Shown in pieces: positions 1 to 7,531 of a DNA stretch of 13,961 bases. Under the pieces are notes generated by a model that worked only from the letters and a program-made list of their open reading frames with translations, had not been told where the DNA came from and searched no databases. The position numbers and the translations under genes are program-made. Position 1 is the first letter of the stretch; every line of letters starts with the position of its first letter. The stretch spans positions 1-13,961 of the forward strand of contig DATAYF010000126.1 of assembly GCA_036272735.1 (NCBI GenBank), written 5' to 3'. The stretch comes from DATAYF01 sp036272735. Its GTDB lineage: Bacteria > Chloroflexota > Ktedonobacteria > Ktedonobacterales > Ktedonobacteraceae.

Positions 1-434
1 GGTTTCACATGCCATCCACACTGGCTCTGTTTCCCCGTGTACCTGTTTAATGGATGGTCGCAGTGCGACAGACTGGAAAAGTCATCTGCCGGTGCCTATA
101 CATTCTTTCCTAACTGCTCCTCTCCGCCAGGCGGAAAGGGGGCTGCTCAGCATTTGGAGCCTGCCGAAGCAAGCCCCGCGCCTTTCAGCGCTGGGGTCGC
201 TGACTGCTTGTTTCGCCAATTCCTCTCCAAGTATAACATTCCATCCCTCACCTACGATACTGGGCAATCCGCCACTGTCGCTTTTTCCAGTGGTGGAAAG
301 TGCGGCAACTGGCGGAAATGACGTAGTGAGCATGCTTGAGTATAGGCTACACTTGGTCCTGGATAAACCGCTAAGCAATGCCAATTTCAAATTGCACGTC
401 AGTATTATCATTCCATCGAAGGAGAACCACAGCT
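1..434. other. Upstream region without a convincing gene
   Basis: Open frames exist on both strands here but none has a ribosome site followed by family-like protein sequence, and they overlap each other. Two short inverted repeats are visible. TCCGCC-A-GGCGGA at 123-135 is too tight to fold well as a hairpin. CCACTG/CAGTGG at 272-277 and 288-293 can be extended outward with one G-T pair. No strong -35/-10 pair was found for the ABC transporter that follows. The segment may be a decayed gene or a leader region; I see nothing decisive. Confidence 0.4.
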
Positions 435-1235
435 ATGCCATCACCATTCAGGGCTTCCGGGCAAGCAGCCGCAACAGCCACCAACGAACTCATTCACATA
501 GAACATCTTTCACGTGTCATCACGACGCGTGGTCAGAAAACCGCTATTCTCGACGATATTACCTTCAGCATTCCAGAATGCAGCCTCTTCGCAATCAATG
601 GACCTTCAGGTAGCGGCAAATCGACCTTGCTTAACATGCTCACCGGTATTGATCGTCCAAGCAGTGGGCGCATCATCTTCGCTGGTCAGGAACTACGCGC
701 CATGAGCGAGAATAGCCTGGCACGCTGGCGTGGTCGTCATGTAGGTATCGTCTTCCAATTCTTCCAGTTGCTCCCGACGTTGACCGCCCTGGAAAATGTG
801 CTGCTCGCGCTTGAACTGGGTGGAGGCGGCAAGCTGCCACGGCGGCGCTGGCGCGACCGAGCGCTGGCCTGTATGGAGACAGCACACATCGCAACGCACG
901 CGCACAACCTTCCTAGCGAACTTTCAGGCGGCGAACAGCAGCGTGTCGCCATCGCACGAGCGCTCGCCAACGATCCACCCATCATCGTAGCGGACGAACC
1001 AACCGGCAACCTTGATTCACACACCGCGCACCAGGTCTTCGAAACCCTGGCAAGTCTGACGCAACACGGCAAGACCGTGATCTACGTCACCCATGCCCCA
1101 GACCTGGCGGCCCGCGCCAGTGCGCGCGTTGATCTGCTCGATGGTCGTATCATCAGCACGCAACATGCCCCGGCACTGATCACCAACGCTAACCTACAGC
1201 AAGTACTAGAGAGCAAGAATGGAGGACAACAATGA
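435..1235 (+). CDS. ABC transporter ATP-binding protein, MacB/LolD type
   Basis: Predicted cytoplasmic ATPase of an FtsX-type (type VII) ABC system, about 266 residues, normal for the family. Visible motifs: Walker A GPSGSGKST (about 56-64), Q-loop in VGIVFQFF (Gln about 108), signature LSGGEQQR (163-170), Walker B IIVADEPTGNLD (183-194) and H-loop VTH (His about 220). The ATG at 435 is chosen because AAGGAG (419-424) lies ten bases upstream; an in-frame ATG at 378 would add 19 residues of no family character. The stop codon overlaps the permease start as ATGA, so the two are translationally coupled. Such pairs export lipids, peptides or antibiotics or act in mechanotransmission; the substrate cannot be read from sequence. 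The partner permease is frameshifted, so the system may be non-functional. Confidence 0.93.
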   Translation: MPSPFRASGQAAATATNELIHIEHLSRVITTRGQKTAILDDITFSIPECSLFAINGPSGSGKSTLLNMLTGIDRPSSGRIIFAGQELRAMSENSLARWRGRHVGIVFQFFQLLPTLTALENVLLALELGGGGKLPRRRWRDRALACMETAHIATHAHNLPSELSGGEQQRVAIARALANDPPIIVADEPTGNLDSHTAHQVFETLASLTQHGKTVIYVTHAPDLAARASARVDLLDGRIISTQHAPALITNANLQQVLESKNGGQQ

Positions 1236-2683
1236 TCAATGTGCTTACCCGTAAAGCCATTGCCGACATCACCCGGCGCAAAGCCCGCACGATCCTGATC
1301 ATCCTGGGTATCCTGATCGGCGTACTCGGCCTGACCACCGTCAACGCGGCCAACGAACTCTTTGGGCAAGCATTCCTCAACAACGTGGCACCGGCCGATG
1401 TTCCCGATATGACCTTTAATGTACAATCCCTGCCATCCTCCCTTGTCACAACGCTGCAACAGCGACCAGACGTTGCCACGCTTGAGACGCGCCTCCAATT
1501 GTTCACCCACTGGCATCTCGATGGGCACAAGCAGCCAGCGAGTATAGAGATCAACGGCTATATGAATTGGCAACAGACCCACATCTACGCATTCACGCTC
1601 AAAAGTGGTCATCTTCCCGGTCGCGGCGAAATCGTCATGGACGCACGCGCGCGCTTTGTGCAGCCGATTGCCATTGGCGATAGCGTAACCATCGATAACG
1701 CCAATGGGCAACCTGTCAAGTTGCGCGTTGTGGGGCTGGCCCAGGCCGACGAGTACTCACAATCAGATACTGTTGGCTATATGAATTCTGATGGCTGGCA
1801 GCAACTCGCCCAGCTATCATCCATGCCCACAAATACCCCGAACCAGGTTTCCGGTACAACATTGCCACCGAGCCTACAACTATTGATCAAAACTCGTACC
1901 CAGAATGTCGTCAGCGCCGAGCAATCACACCGCCAAATTTTGCGCACGCTCAATCTCGCACATATCACCACCTTCGCCTCCGGCTGGTCCAATCCAGGCG
2001 GCCGGGATAGCATCCAGCTCGGCATCACCGGCCTGCTGATTGTAGTTCGCGTGCTGGCAGCAATCGCACTGGCTCTCGTATGCTTGATGATTTTGAACAC
2101 CATGACCACGCTGCTGAGCGAGCAGATGAAGATTATCGGCACCATGAAAGCCATCGGGGGTACACGTTGGCGCATCATCAGCAACTACCTGCTCTCCATT
2201 GGCATCTATGCCGTCATTGGCACGGCGCTGGGCATTGGACTGGGGTTGTGGTTCAGTTCACAGATCACCAACGTCATCGCAACCATCGGCAAGATCGACC
2301 TGCCACCCTACCAGGTTTCATTAGGTGTTCTGCTGATCAGCGCGCTCGTTGGCCTGGTGACGCCGCTGGTTGCCGCCCTGTTTCCGCTCTGGTTAGGCAC
2401 CCGCATCACCGTTCGCGACGCAATAAGCAGCTACGGTGTGAGTAGTTCTTTGACCGTAAGAGAAACAAACAGTGGAGGGCATAGCTTCTCCTGGCTGCCA
2501 CAGACCGTCTCCCTCGGCTTGCGCGGCATTTTTCGCAAACCATGGCTGGCACTGTTGACACTGCTGGCACTTATGCTCTCAGCAACGGTATTCATGGCAA
2601 TCCAGGTAACAAGCGCATCAATTAGCGCAACGCTGCAACACGGCAGCGACCTCAACCACAGCGACCTATCGGTGTATCTCTAG
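1232..2683 (+). CDS. ABC permease, N-terminal part (first FtsX module)
   Basis: This is the part of the split permease that would actually be translated, 483 residues, starting at the ATG that overlaps the ATPase stop. It holds a first membrane segment at about residues 22-42 (LIILGILIGVLGL), a MacB-like extracytoplasmic domain, then three membrane segments of an FtsX module (from about 265 to 390), including the conserved cytoplasmic loop with KAIGGTRWRI. A further hydrophobic segment near residues 438-458 (LALLTLLALMLSATVFM) opens the second half, which is then cut off by the TAG. If made, this truncated protein has one complete FtsX module and could in principle still pair with the ATPase, since many family members have a single module. 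Confidence 0.75.
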   Translation: MINVLTRKAIADITRRKARTILIILGILIGVLGLTTVNAANELFGQAFLNNVAPADVPDMTFNVQSLPSSLVTTLQQRPDVATLETRLQLFTHWHLDGHKQPASIEINGYMNWQQTHIYAFTLKSGHLPGRGEIVMDARARFVQPIAIGDSVTIDNANGQPVKLRVVGLAQADEYSQSDTVGYMNSDGWQQLAQLSSMPTNTPNQVSGTTLPPSLQLLIKTRTQNVVSAEQSHRQILRTLNLAHITTFASGWSNPGGRDSIQLGITGLLIVVRVLAAIALALVCLMILNTMTTLLSEQMKIIGTMKAIGGTRWRIISNYLLSIGIYAVIGTALGIGLGLWFSSQITNVIATIGKIDLPPYQVSLGVLLISALVGLVTPLVAALFPLWLGTRITVRDAISSYGVSSSLTVRETNSGGHSFSWLPQTVSLGLRGIFRKPWLALLTLLALMLSATVFMAIQVTSASISATLQHGSDLNHSDLSVYL

Positions 2684-2727
2684 ACAATCCACTAGCAGGG
2701 TCGCAGATCATACCAGTTGTACAAGCA

Positions 2728-3660
2728 TTGCCGAATGTCGCGCGGGTCGAATCGATCAACTCGGTACGTGCGACGCTCAAAGGTCGCATTGTGGAACTGG
2801 TGGGTCTGAAGGCGAATACAAACTTTTACCAACCACAACTTGTCGCGGGCCGCTGGCTCACCCCAACCGATCAGCATACCCTGGTGGTAAGTGATATGGT
2901 TGCCCAGCGACTCGGCCTCCATTCCGGCCAGCGAATTACACTCGCCATGGGAACACAGTCGGTCGACATGCTCATTGTCGGTATCGTGCACGAGACGTAT
3001 CACGCGGCCGCGCTTGGGGATAACAGCAGCGAGGTGGGGATGACCTTCACGCCACTCAGCTTTCTCAACATCGACCTGCGCCACACGGTAGCGGACGGCA
3101 CCACCAATATCGAAATCCAGTCCAAAGATACCTCGTCCCAGGCTATACTGCGCTTGAAAGACCAAGTCCAACATATCCTGGACAAAGACAAGCTGCACCA
3201 GGCGTACTTTTCCTATGTCAATAGCGGCAATGCGCGCCAGAGCATCACCCAGGTCGTCATCATCTACGCCCTTTTCGACACCATCGCCACCGTGGTAGCC
3301 CTGGTCAGCCTCTTGAGCCTCTCGAATATGCTAGCAGCTGCGGTGCTCGAACGGCGACGCGAGATCGGCATACTGCGTTCGTTGGGCGCGACAGGCTGGC
3401 GTGTAGGCATGGTATTTTGGATCGAGGGGCTGGCCCTGGCATTGCTCGCCTGGTTTGTTGGCACCCTGCTCGGCTTCCCTGGTGGCTATGCCATCGTCAA
3501 CGTGCTCGATTACTTCCTGCTGCCACTGGACCTCACCATCAGTCCAATCGCCATCATCGCAACGCTCATCTTTATCATTGTCGTCTCGTTCGTCGCCAGC
3601 TTTGGCCCATCACTCAGCGCCTCCCACGTACGCATCCAGGAGACGCTCCGCTACGAGTAG
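2728..3660 (+). CDS. ABC permease, C-terminal part (second FtsX module)
   Basis: Continuation of the permease in another frame. The open frame begins upstream of the frameshift; the first possible start in it is a TTG at 2728 with no ribosome site, so independent translation is doubtful. Contents in order: an extracytoplasmic domain (about residues 1-165), a membrane segment (IIYALFDTIATVVALVSLLS), the FtsX cytoplasmic loop ERRREIGILRSLGATGWR, then two more membrane segments (about 225-250 and 275-297). The EIGILRSLGA motif is characteristic of FtsX/MacB permeases. It most likely represents the lost second half of the upstream gene and not a separate protein. Confidence 0.7.
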   Translation: MPNVARVESINSVRATLKGRIVELVGLKANTNFYQPQLVAGRWLTPTDQHTLVVSDMVAQRLGLHSGQRITLAMGTQSVDMLIVGIVHETYHAAALGDNSSEVGMTFTPLSFLNIDLRHTVADGTTNIEIQSKDTSSQAILRLKDQVQHILDKDKLHQAYFSYVNSGNARQSITQVVIIYALFDTIATVVALVSLLSLSNMLAAAVLERRREIGILRSLGATGWRVGMVFWIEGLALALLAWFVGTLLGFPGGYAIVNVLDYFLLPLDLTISPIAIIATLIFIIVVSFVASFGPSLSASHVRIQETLRYE

Positions 3661-3684
3661 ATAAGACTCTACAAAAAGTTGGAA

Positions 3685-3728
3685 TGGCATGGCTAACTTG
3701 TTGCTAGCGTAATAAGCTATCCATGCCA
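3685..3728. terminator. Inverted repeat between convergent genes
   Basis: TGGCATGG (3685-3692) and CCATGCCA (3721-3728) form an 8-bp perfect stem around a 28-base loop, with a smaller GCTA/TAGC pair inside. It lies between the convergent ends of the permease (stop 3660) and the lacI-type gene (stop at 3741) where a shared terminator is expected. There is no U-rich tail on either side, so intrinsic termination is only a guess. Confidence 0.35.
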
Positions 3729-3740
3729 CAAGCGAAGGCC

Positions 3741-4793
3741 CTATACACCCTTAGGAGGCAATTCGCCAGATCCACGCACGATCAAGTGAGTAGGAATGAT
3801 CAATTGCTGGAGCGGCAACTTTGTACCTGCGAGGCGCGCAAAGAGCACTTCCGCGGCCTTTACTCCCATAGCAATCGGGTCGTGAGCTACCACAGTCACG
3901 GGTAGCGGTAACATATCGGCGAGATCAAAATCATCAAAACCAACAAATGCCGGTTGCTCGAAATGCGTATGAAGTGCACGCAGCACGGCGATGCTAATAC
4001 GGTTGCTTGTTGCAAAGATGGCAGTGGGTGGATCAGATAAAGCCATAAGAGCATGAGTCGCCTGTTCCGCTCGCTGTGCATCATCGCAATCAGAATAGAC
4101 TAATGTCTCATCACAGATAATTCCATGCTCCACTAATGTCTCGTAATAGCCAGCAAAACGCTCAGCTCCACTGTAGACACGGGGATCCCCTTGAATCACA
4201 GCAATACGACGATGCCCATAAGACAACAAATGCTCGATTGCTTTCCGTGCACCTCCTCGATTATCAAGCACGATAGTATCAGCCTGAAGATGAATAGGCG
4301 GACGATCAAGAAAGATAACCGGCGTTCCCAAACGCAGTTCGGTACGCAAATAAGAATGATCGTAACCAGCAGGGACGATACATAGTCCCTCAACTCGCCG
4401 CCGCAACAATGCATTGACCAGTTCTCGCTCACGTAGCGGATTTTCCTCTGAATTGCTCACTATCAGCATATGGTGATACTCTTGCGCCACTTTTTCCAGG
4501 CCACGCGCCATACTTGAATAGAACGGATTGGCAATATCTTCAATGACAAGACCGATAGTCGAAGAGGTCTGGCCTCGGCGTAAACTCCGCGCAATATCAT
4601 TACGCCGAAACCCAAGCTGGGCAATTGCCTGGTGAACACGTTCCCGCGTCTTCTCATCAACCCGTGGCTCATCATTGACTACACGCGAGACAGTCTTGAG
4701 ACTGACACCTGCAGCATTGGCAACATCTTGCATTGTAGAGCGTGCAGAAGGGAGATCGTTGGGCTCATCAACTGAGGAGGTGGGTGTCGACAT
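3741..4793 (-). CDS. LacI-family transcriptional regulator, predicted mannan-locus repressor
   Basis: A 350-residue DNA-binding regulator of the LacI/GalR family. Residues 19-41 form the helix-turn-helix (STMQDVANAAGVSLKTVSRV), followed by the hinge NDIARSLRRGQTSSTIG and a periplasmic-binding-protein-like effector domain to the C-terminus. The specificity positions after VS are Leu32-Lys33 (Tyr-Gln in E. coli LacI). The ATG at 4793 is preceded by GAGGAAA at a normal distance; Met21 is a less likely alternative because it would cut into the helix-turn-helix. The gene is divergent from the sugar operon and separated by 603 bases. The CG-centred palindrome TGACAACGTTGTCA, repeated at all three structural-gene promoters of the locus, is the type of site this family binds, so I infer that it is the operator; the inducer is probably mannose or a short manno-oligosaccharide. 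No copy of the palindrome lies next to its own start. Confidence 0.93.
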   Translation of the reverse strand: MSTPTSSVDEPNDLPSARSTMQDVANAAGVSLKTVSRVVNDEPRVDEKTRERVHQAIAQLGFRRNDIARSLRRGQTSSTIGLVIEDIANPFYSSMARGLEKVAQEYHHMLIVSNSEENPLRERELVNALLRRRVEGLCIVPAGYDHSYLRTELRLGTPVIFLDRPPIHLQADTIVLDNRGGARKAIEHLLSYGHRRIAVIQGDPRVYSGAERFAGYYETLVEHGIICDETLVYSDCDDAQRAEQATHALMALSDPPTAIFATSNRISIAVLRALHTHFEQPAFVGFDDFDLADMLPLPVTVVAHDPIAMGVKAAEVLFARLAGTKLPLQQLIIPTHLIVRGSGELPPKGV

Positions 4794-5243
4794 GGTGTTA
4801 TTTTCCTCGTGCTTCTAGTGCAGGATAGTAAAATAGTATACCTTACTGCGTAGCATAATAGCTTATCTTCAACCGGTATCCATTAACGTACCTACTATTT
4901 GTTTTATGGCTAGCACAATAAGAGAGTATCTTAATCGCTCCAGAAGCCAATTCAGAGCGACATCTCAAAGAGCTTCGAGCTATATCGCCGCCTCAGCTGA
5001 GCAAATCACTCTCACAATCAGAGGGAGGTTTGCCTGAAGGCGCCCTGAAGGCGCCCTGAAGGCGCTCGAAAAAGGTGCTGGAGGACCACCGTCTCCATCA
5101 GCCTCTGGAGCAATTCAGACAAACTCTAAATAAATAGTATATACTCGGCTCTCTTGTTTACATCTGGGCTCACTGTATCTTTATCATACAACACCACGTC
5201 GGCTTTCATTCACCCCGACCAGCCTCTCCTCTTTTCACCTATA
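4794..5243. other. Long divergent intergenic region
   Basis: About 450 bases between the regulator start and the operon promoter carry no gene. The first 100 bases are AT-rich (TATACT and TACTAT boxes on the minus strand near 4828-4844) and probably hold the regulator's promoter, but no convincing -35 box pairs with them. A 10-bp palindrome CTCAGCTGAG lies at 4992-5001, and a three-copy tandem repeat at 5033-5065 (listed separately). Confidence 0.5.
5033..5065. repeat. Three perfect tandem copies of an 11-bp unit
   Basis: The unit CCTGAAGGCGC is repeated three times without a mismatch (5033-5043, 5044-5054, 5055-5065). Successive GGCGCC-like centres fall about one helical turn apart. It sits about 210 bases upstream of the operon operator. 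It could be simple slippage or an array of sites for a second regulator; nothing in the sequence decides. Confidence 0.9.
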
Positions 5244-5272
5244 TTGACAAGCAAAAATGCGTATGTTACACT
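5244..5272 (+). promoter_or_regulatory. Promoter of the sugar ABC operon
   Basis: TTGACA (5244-5249), a 17-base spacer and TACACT (5267-5272) make a near-consensus sigma-70 type promoter. The operator palindrome begins two bases after the -10 box, placing it over the expected transcription start, which is a classic position for repression. The first gene starts about 125 bases downstream. Confidence 0.8.
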
Positions 5273-5274
5273 TG

Positions 5275-5288
5275 TGACAACGTTGTCA
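5275..5288. promoter_or_regulatory. LacI-family operator, perfect palindrome (operon)
   Basis: TGACAACGTTGTCA is a perfect 14-bp palindrome centred on CG, as is usual for LacI-family operators. Near-identical copies lie upstream of the binding-protein gene and of the GH76 gene. This defines a three-promoter local regulon with the adjacent LacI-type gene as the evident regulator. Confidence 0.85.
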
Positions 5289-5338
5289 TAGCTCTATTTT
5301 CGCACGTCGCCAGAAATATGCAAGCAGCACGAACAAAA

Positions 5339-5352
5339 AAACAACGTTGGCA
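5339..5352. promoter_or_regulatory. Possible secondary operator
   Basis: AAACAACGTTGGCA matches the perfect operator at 11 of 14 positions and keeps the full palindromic core CAACGTTG. Its centre lies 64 bases downstream of the main operator, close to six helical turns, in the untranslated leader of the first permease gene. It could serve as an auxiliary site. Confidence 0.45.
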
Positions 5353-5396
5353 ATTTACATCTTTCTCAGGTTGAGCAAACGAAGTGAGGTTTTTCG

Positions 5397-6392
5397 TTGG
5401 AAACGCCTATGCAATCTGAAGGCAATGTTGCCGTCACTGCGCTGCCATCTGAACAGCAGCGTTACCTCATTGGAGATCGTAAGAGAAGCCGCTATCGCCA
5501 ACAAAGGAAAGAGGGACTCATCGGCTATCTGTTTATTCTCCCGTCTATCATTGGTTTCCTTATTTTTGTACTTTACCCGCTCATTTCAACGTTCTACTAT
5601 GCATTGACGAAGTGGAACGGCATCACTGCGCCGGAATTCGTCGGTATAAAGAATTTCGTGCGGCTGTTTACCATCGATCCATCCTTTATGCCCTCATTGA
5701 AGGCGACCTTGCTTTTTACGCTGCTCAGCGTGCCATCGTCGCTCATTGTAGGTCTGCTCCTTGCGATGCTGCTGAATAGAAATGTGATGGGCATCAAGTT
5801 CTTTCGTACGGCGCTCTATCTGCCAGCCATCCTCCCATCGATTGCGACCCTTACTCTGTGGAAATTTATTTACCACCCAGAATTCGGCCTGGCAAATGAG
5901 ATACTTAGCGCGCTACACTTACCGACCAACGCCTGGCTTGGTAGCTACCAGATGGCGATACCATCGATGGTCATTATCGGCGTATGGGGCGTAGGAAGCA
6001 CCATGATTATCTTTCTGGCCGGTCTGCAAGCGGTACCACAGGAACTGTACGAAGCCGCCAAAATTGATGGCTCAGGCGTATTCTCGCTTTTTTTCAAAAT
6101 CACCTTGCCGATGATCAGCCCGATTCTTTTCCTGCAATTAATTTTACAGGTCATCACTGCCTTACAAGCTTTCAACCAGCCCGCAATCTTGACACAGGGA
6201 GGACCTGGCTTCTCAACCGATCTGTTGATGTATAGCATCTACCAGCATGCCTTCAGTGATTTCAGCTCCAACCCACAAATAGGCTACGCCTCAGCGCAGG
6301 TTGTTGTGTTGTTTGTCCTCGTCCTGATCGTTACCGTGTTCACCTTCCGATTTTCTTCCATGTGGGTGTACTCCGATAACAACCTGGATTAA
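5397..6392 (+). CDS. Carbohydrate ABC transporter permease, MalF/UgpA type
   Basis: Inner-membrane permease of a CUT1 sugar importer, 331 residues. After a hydrophilic N-terminus of about 40 residues there are six or so membrane segments, beginning with LIGYLFILPSIIGFLIFVLYPL (about 41-62). The EAA loop that docks the ATPase is EAAKIDGSG at about 219-227 followed by LPMISP. The start is taken as TTG at 5397 because GAGG (5386-5389) is seven bases upstream; an ATG four codons later is too far from it. It is the first gene of the operon behind the operator promoter, and its stop overlaps the next permease start (TAATG). Predicted substrate is alpha-1,6-manno-oligosaccharides, inferred only from the neighbouring GH125 and GH76 genes. 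Confidence 0.93.
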   Translation: METPMQSEGNVAVTALPSEQQRYLIGDRKRSRYRQQRKEGLIGYLFILPSIIGFLIFVLYPLISTFYYALTKWNGITAPEFVGIKNFVRLFTIDPSFMPSLKATLLFTLLSVPSSLIVGLLLAMLLNRNVMGIKFFRTALYLPAILPSIATLTLWKFIYHPEFGLANEILSALHLPTNAWLGSYQMAIPSMVIIGVWGVGSTMIIFLAGLQAVPQELYEAAKIDGSGVFSLFFKITLPMISPILFLQLILQVITALQAFNQPAILTQGGPGFSTDLLMYSIYQHAFSDFSSNPQIGYASAQVVVLFVLVLIVTVFTFRFSSMWVYSDNNLD

Positions 6393-7336
6393 TGTTGGTC
6401 AAAAGCGAAAAGAGAAAAATAATGCGCGCAACGCTCAACGAAACATCGCCACACCTGATGAACATCAGACCACGTACGAAGAGTAACCAGCCCAGTCGGC
6501 ACATGATCAATTTGAGCATCTGGTACATCGTTGTCCTGATCATCGTGATAGCCATGCTTCTGCCGCTGTTCTGGATGATTACCATTGCCTTAAAAAGCAA
6601 TAACGATATCTTCCATCTGCCTCCACAATTCTTCCCACACGAGTTTCAATGGGAAAACTTTATCAATGGTCCCATTGCTATTAACTTCGGGCTCTTGTTC
6701 GTCAACTCAGTGCTCATTACTGTTCTGAGTACAATAGGAGCCGTCGCCAGTTCGATGTTCGTAGGCTACGGTTTGGCAAGGATTCGCTTCCCCGGACGCA
6801 AGATCTGGTTCTATATCTTCGTCGGGAGTATGATGCTTCCCGGGATTGTCACCTTGCTACCATTATTTCATCTGTACCTGTCTCTCAACTGGTACGATAC
6901 CTGGCTGCCCTTGATTGCGCCCAGTTTCTTTGGCAACCCACTCTATATTTTCCTGGCACGCCAGTTCTATCTATCGGTGCCTTTCTCATTGGACGAGGCA
7001 GCCAAAATCGACGGCGCCGGCCATCTACGCATCTTCTGGCACATCATGGTGCCCATTACCCGACCTATCTGGATCACGATGGCAATCATGACCTTCACCA
7101 CGACCTGGAATGACTATCTGAATCCCCTTATCTACCTGAATACGAACTCAAAGTGGACACTCTCGTTGGGCATGGCATCGTTCGCTGGTGCCTTTGCCGG
7201 CGTCGCCGCTACACCCTGGAATCAGTACATGGCGACGAACATTATCTATATGCTTCCGCCATTGATCGTCTTTTTTGTCGCACAACGCTACTTTATCCAG
7301 GGGCTCAGCGCGTTAAACACCTCGGCCAGCAAGTAA
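6392..7336 (+). CDS. Carbohydrate ABC transporter permease, MalG type
   Basis: Second permease of the CUT1 importer, 314 residues from the ATG at 6392, which overlaps the previous stop codon by one base and suggests translational coupling. An ATG at 6422 (protein 304 residues) is also possible; neither has a strong ribosome site. The first membrane segment is WYIVVLIIVIAMLLPLFWMI (about 44-63), then the usual MalG pattern, with the EAA loop EAAKIDGAG at about 202-210 followed by VPITRP. It forms the channel with the preceding permease. No ATP-binding subunit is encoded anywhere in this operon, so the pair must use an ATPase encoded elsewhere, as MsmX-type systems do. Confidence 0.93.
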   Translation: MLVKSEKRKIMRATLNETSPHLMNIRPRTKSNQPSRHMINLSIWYIVVLIIVIAMLLPLFWMITIALKSNNDIFHLPPQFFPHEFQWENFINGPIAINFGLLFVNSVLITVLSTIGAVASSMFVGYGLARIRFPGRKIWFYIFVGSMMLPGIVTLLPLFHLYLSLNWYDTWLPLIAPSFFGNPLYIFLARQFYLSVPFSLDEAAKIDGAGHLRIFWHIMVPITRPIWITMAIMTFTTTWNDYLNPLIYLNTNSKWTLSLGMASFAGAFAGVAATPWNQYMATNIIYMLPPLIVFFVAQRYFIQGLSALNTSASK

Positions 7337-7354
7337 CCTCATCGCCATAGTGCT

Positions 7355-7382
7355 GTGACAAGGTGAATACATCGTCGATCAT
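7355..7382 (+). promoter_or_regulatory. Possible internal promoter for the binding-protein gene
   Basis: GTGACA (7355-7360), a 16-base spacer and GATCAT (7377-7382) give a weak -35/-10 pair. Its -10 box abuts the second operator. The pair alone is unconvincing; the operator beside it is the main reason to propose a promoter. Confidence 0.4.
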
Positions 7383-7395
7383 GACAACGTTGTCT
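7382..7395. promoter_or_regulatory. LacI-family operator upstream of the binding-protein gene
   Basis: TGACAACGTTGTCT differs from the perfect operator at 5275 only in the last base. It lies in the 195-base gap between the second permease and the binding-protein gene, implying that the latter can be transcribed separately under the same regulator. Confidence 0.8.
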
Positions 7396-7404
7396 TAAAA
7401 ATAC

Positions 7405-7427
7405 GTTCCTCCAATAAAAGGAGGAAC
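7405..7427 (+). other. Stem-loop in the leader of the binding-protein mRNA
   Basis: GTTCCTCC (7405-7412) and GGAGGAAC (7420-7427) form an 8-bp perfect stem with a 7-base loop (AATAAAA). No T-run follows, so it is not a standard terminator. If transcription starts within the operator, this hairpin would lie within about 20 bases of the 5' end, a position where it could protect the message. It might also trap readthrough from the permease genes. Confidence 0.6.
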
Positions 7428-7531
7428 AGAGAGGGAAAATTTCGTTTTATTAGTGCTCGTCAGTGCGAAGTTTGTCAGTTTTAGATAGCGCGATCATTTT
7501 CCAGTCTTTATTACTTGGAGGAAACATCACA

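Larger units (their letters stand above)
1232..3660 (+). pseudogene. FtsX/MacB-type ABC permease, frameshifted
   Basis: One permease of about 800 residues with two FtsX modules, interrupted near 2680. The first frame ends in TAG at 2681-2683 after the residues DLSVYL. The frame one base earlier continues without a break as DNPLAGSQIIPVVQALPNVA and then a second extracytoplasmic domain and FtsX module. The two parts read naturally across the join. At the site, TATCTCTAGAC would read in frame if one CT of CTCT (2678-2681) were removed, so a dinucleotide duplication is the simplest cause; a one-base deletion would also do. There is no ribosome site or good start for the second part. A sequencing error cannot be excluded. 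The permease would partner the ATPase immediately upstream. Confidence 0.8.

Noticed and set aside
37..613. Overlapping open frames on both strands before and over the ABC ATPase start (37-321, 50-613, and 82-411 on the minus strand)
   Set aside because: They overlap each other, lack ribosome sites and show no family-like sequence; the ones reaching past 435 are shadows of the ATPase.
1082..1711. A 209-codon open frame on the minus strand
   Set aside because: Antisense to the ATPase end and permease start, both of which have clear motifs; composition is that of a shadow frame.
2676..2686. Programmed ribosomal frameshift in the permease gene
   Set aside because: No X XXY YYZ slippery heptamer exists at TATCTCTAG and no strong downstream hairpin was seen; a small indel explains it more simply.
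4463..4675. Second minus-strand frame within the regulator region, and similar frames at 3896-4084 and 4196-4432
   Set aside because: All lie inside the LacI-type gene, which explains the whole stretch.
5033..5065. CRISPR-like array
   Set aside because: Units are 11 bp and directly adjacent with no spacers.
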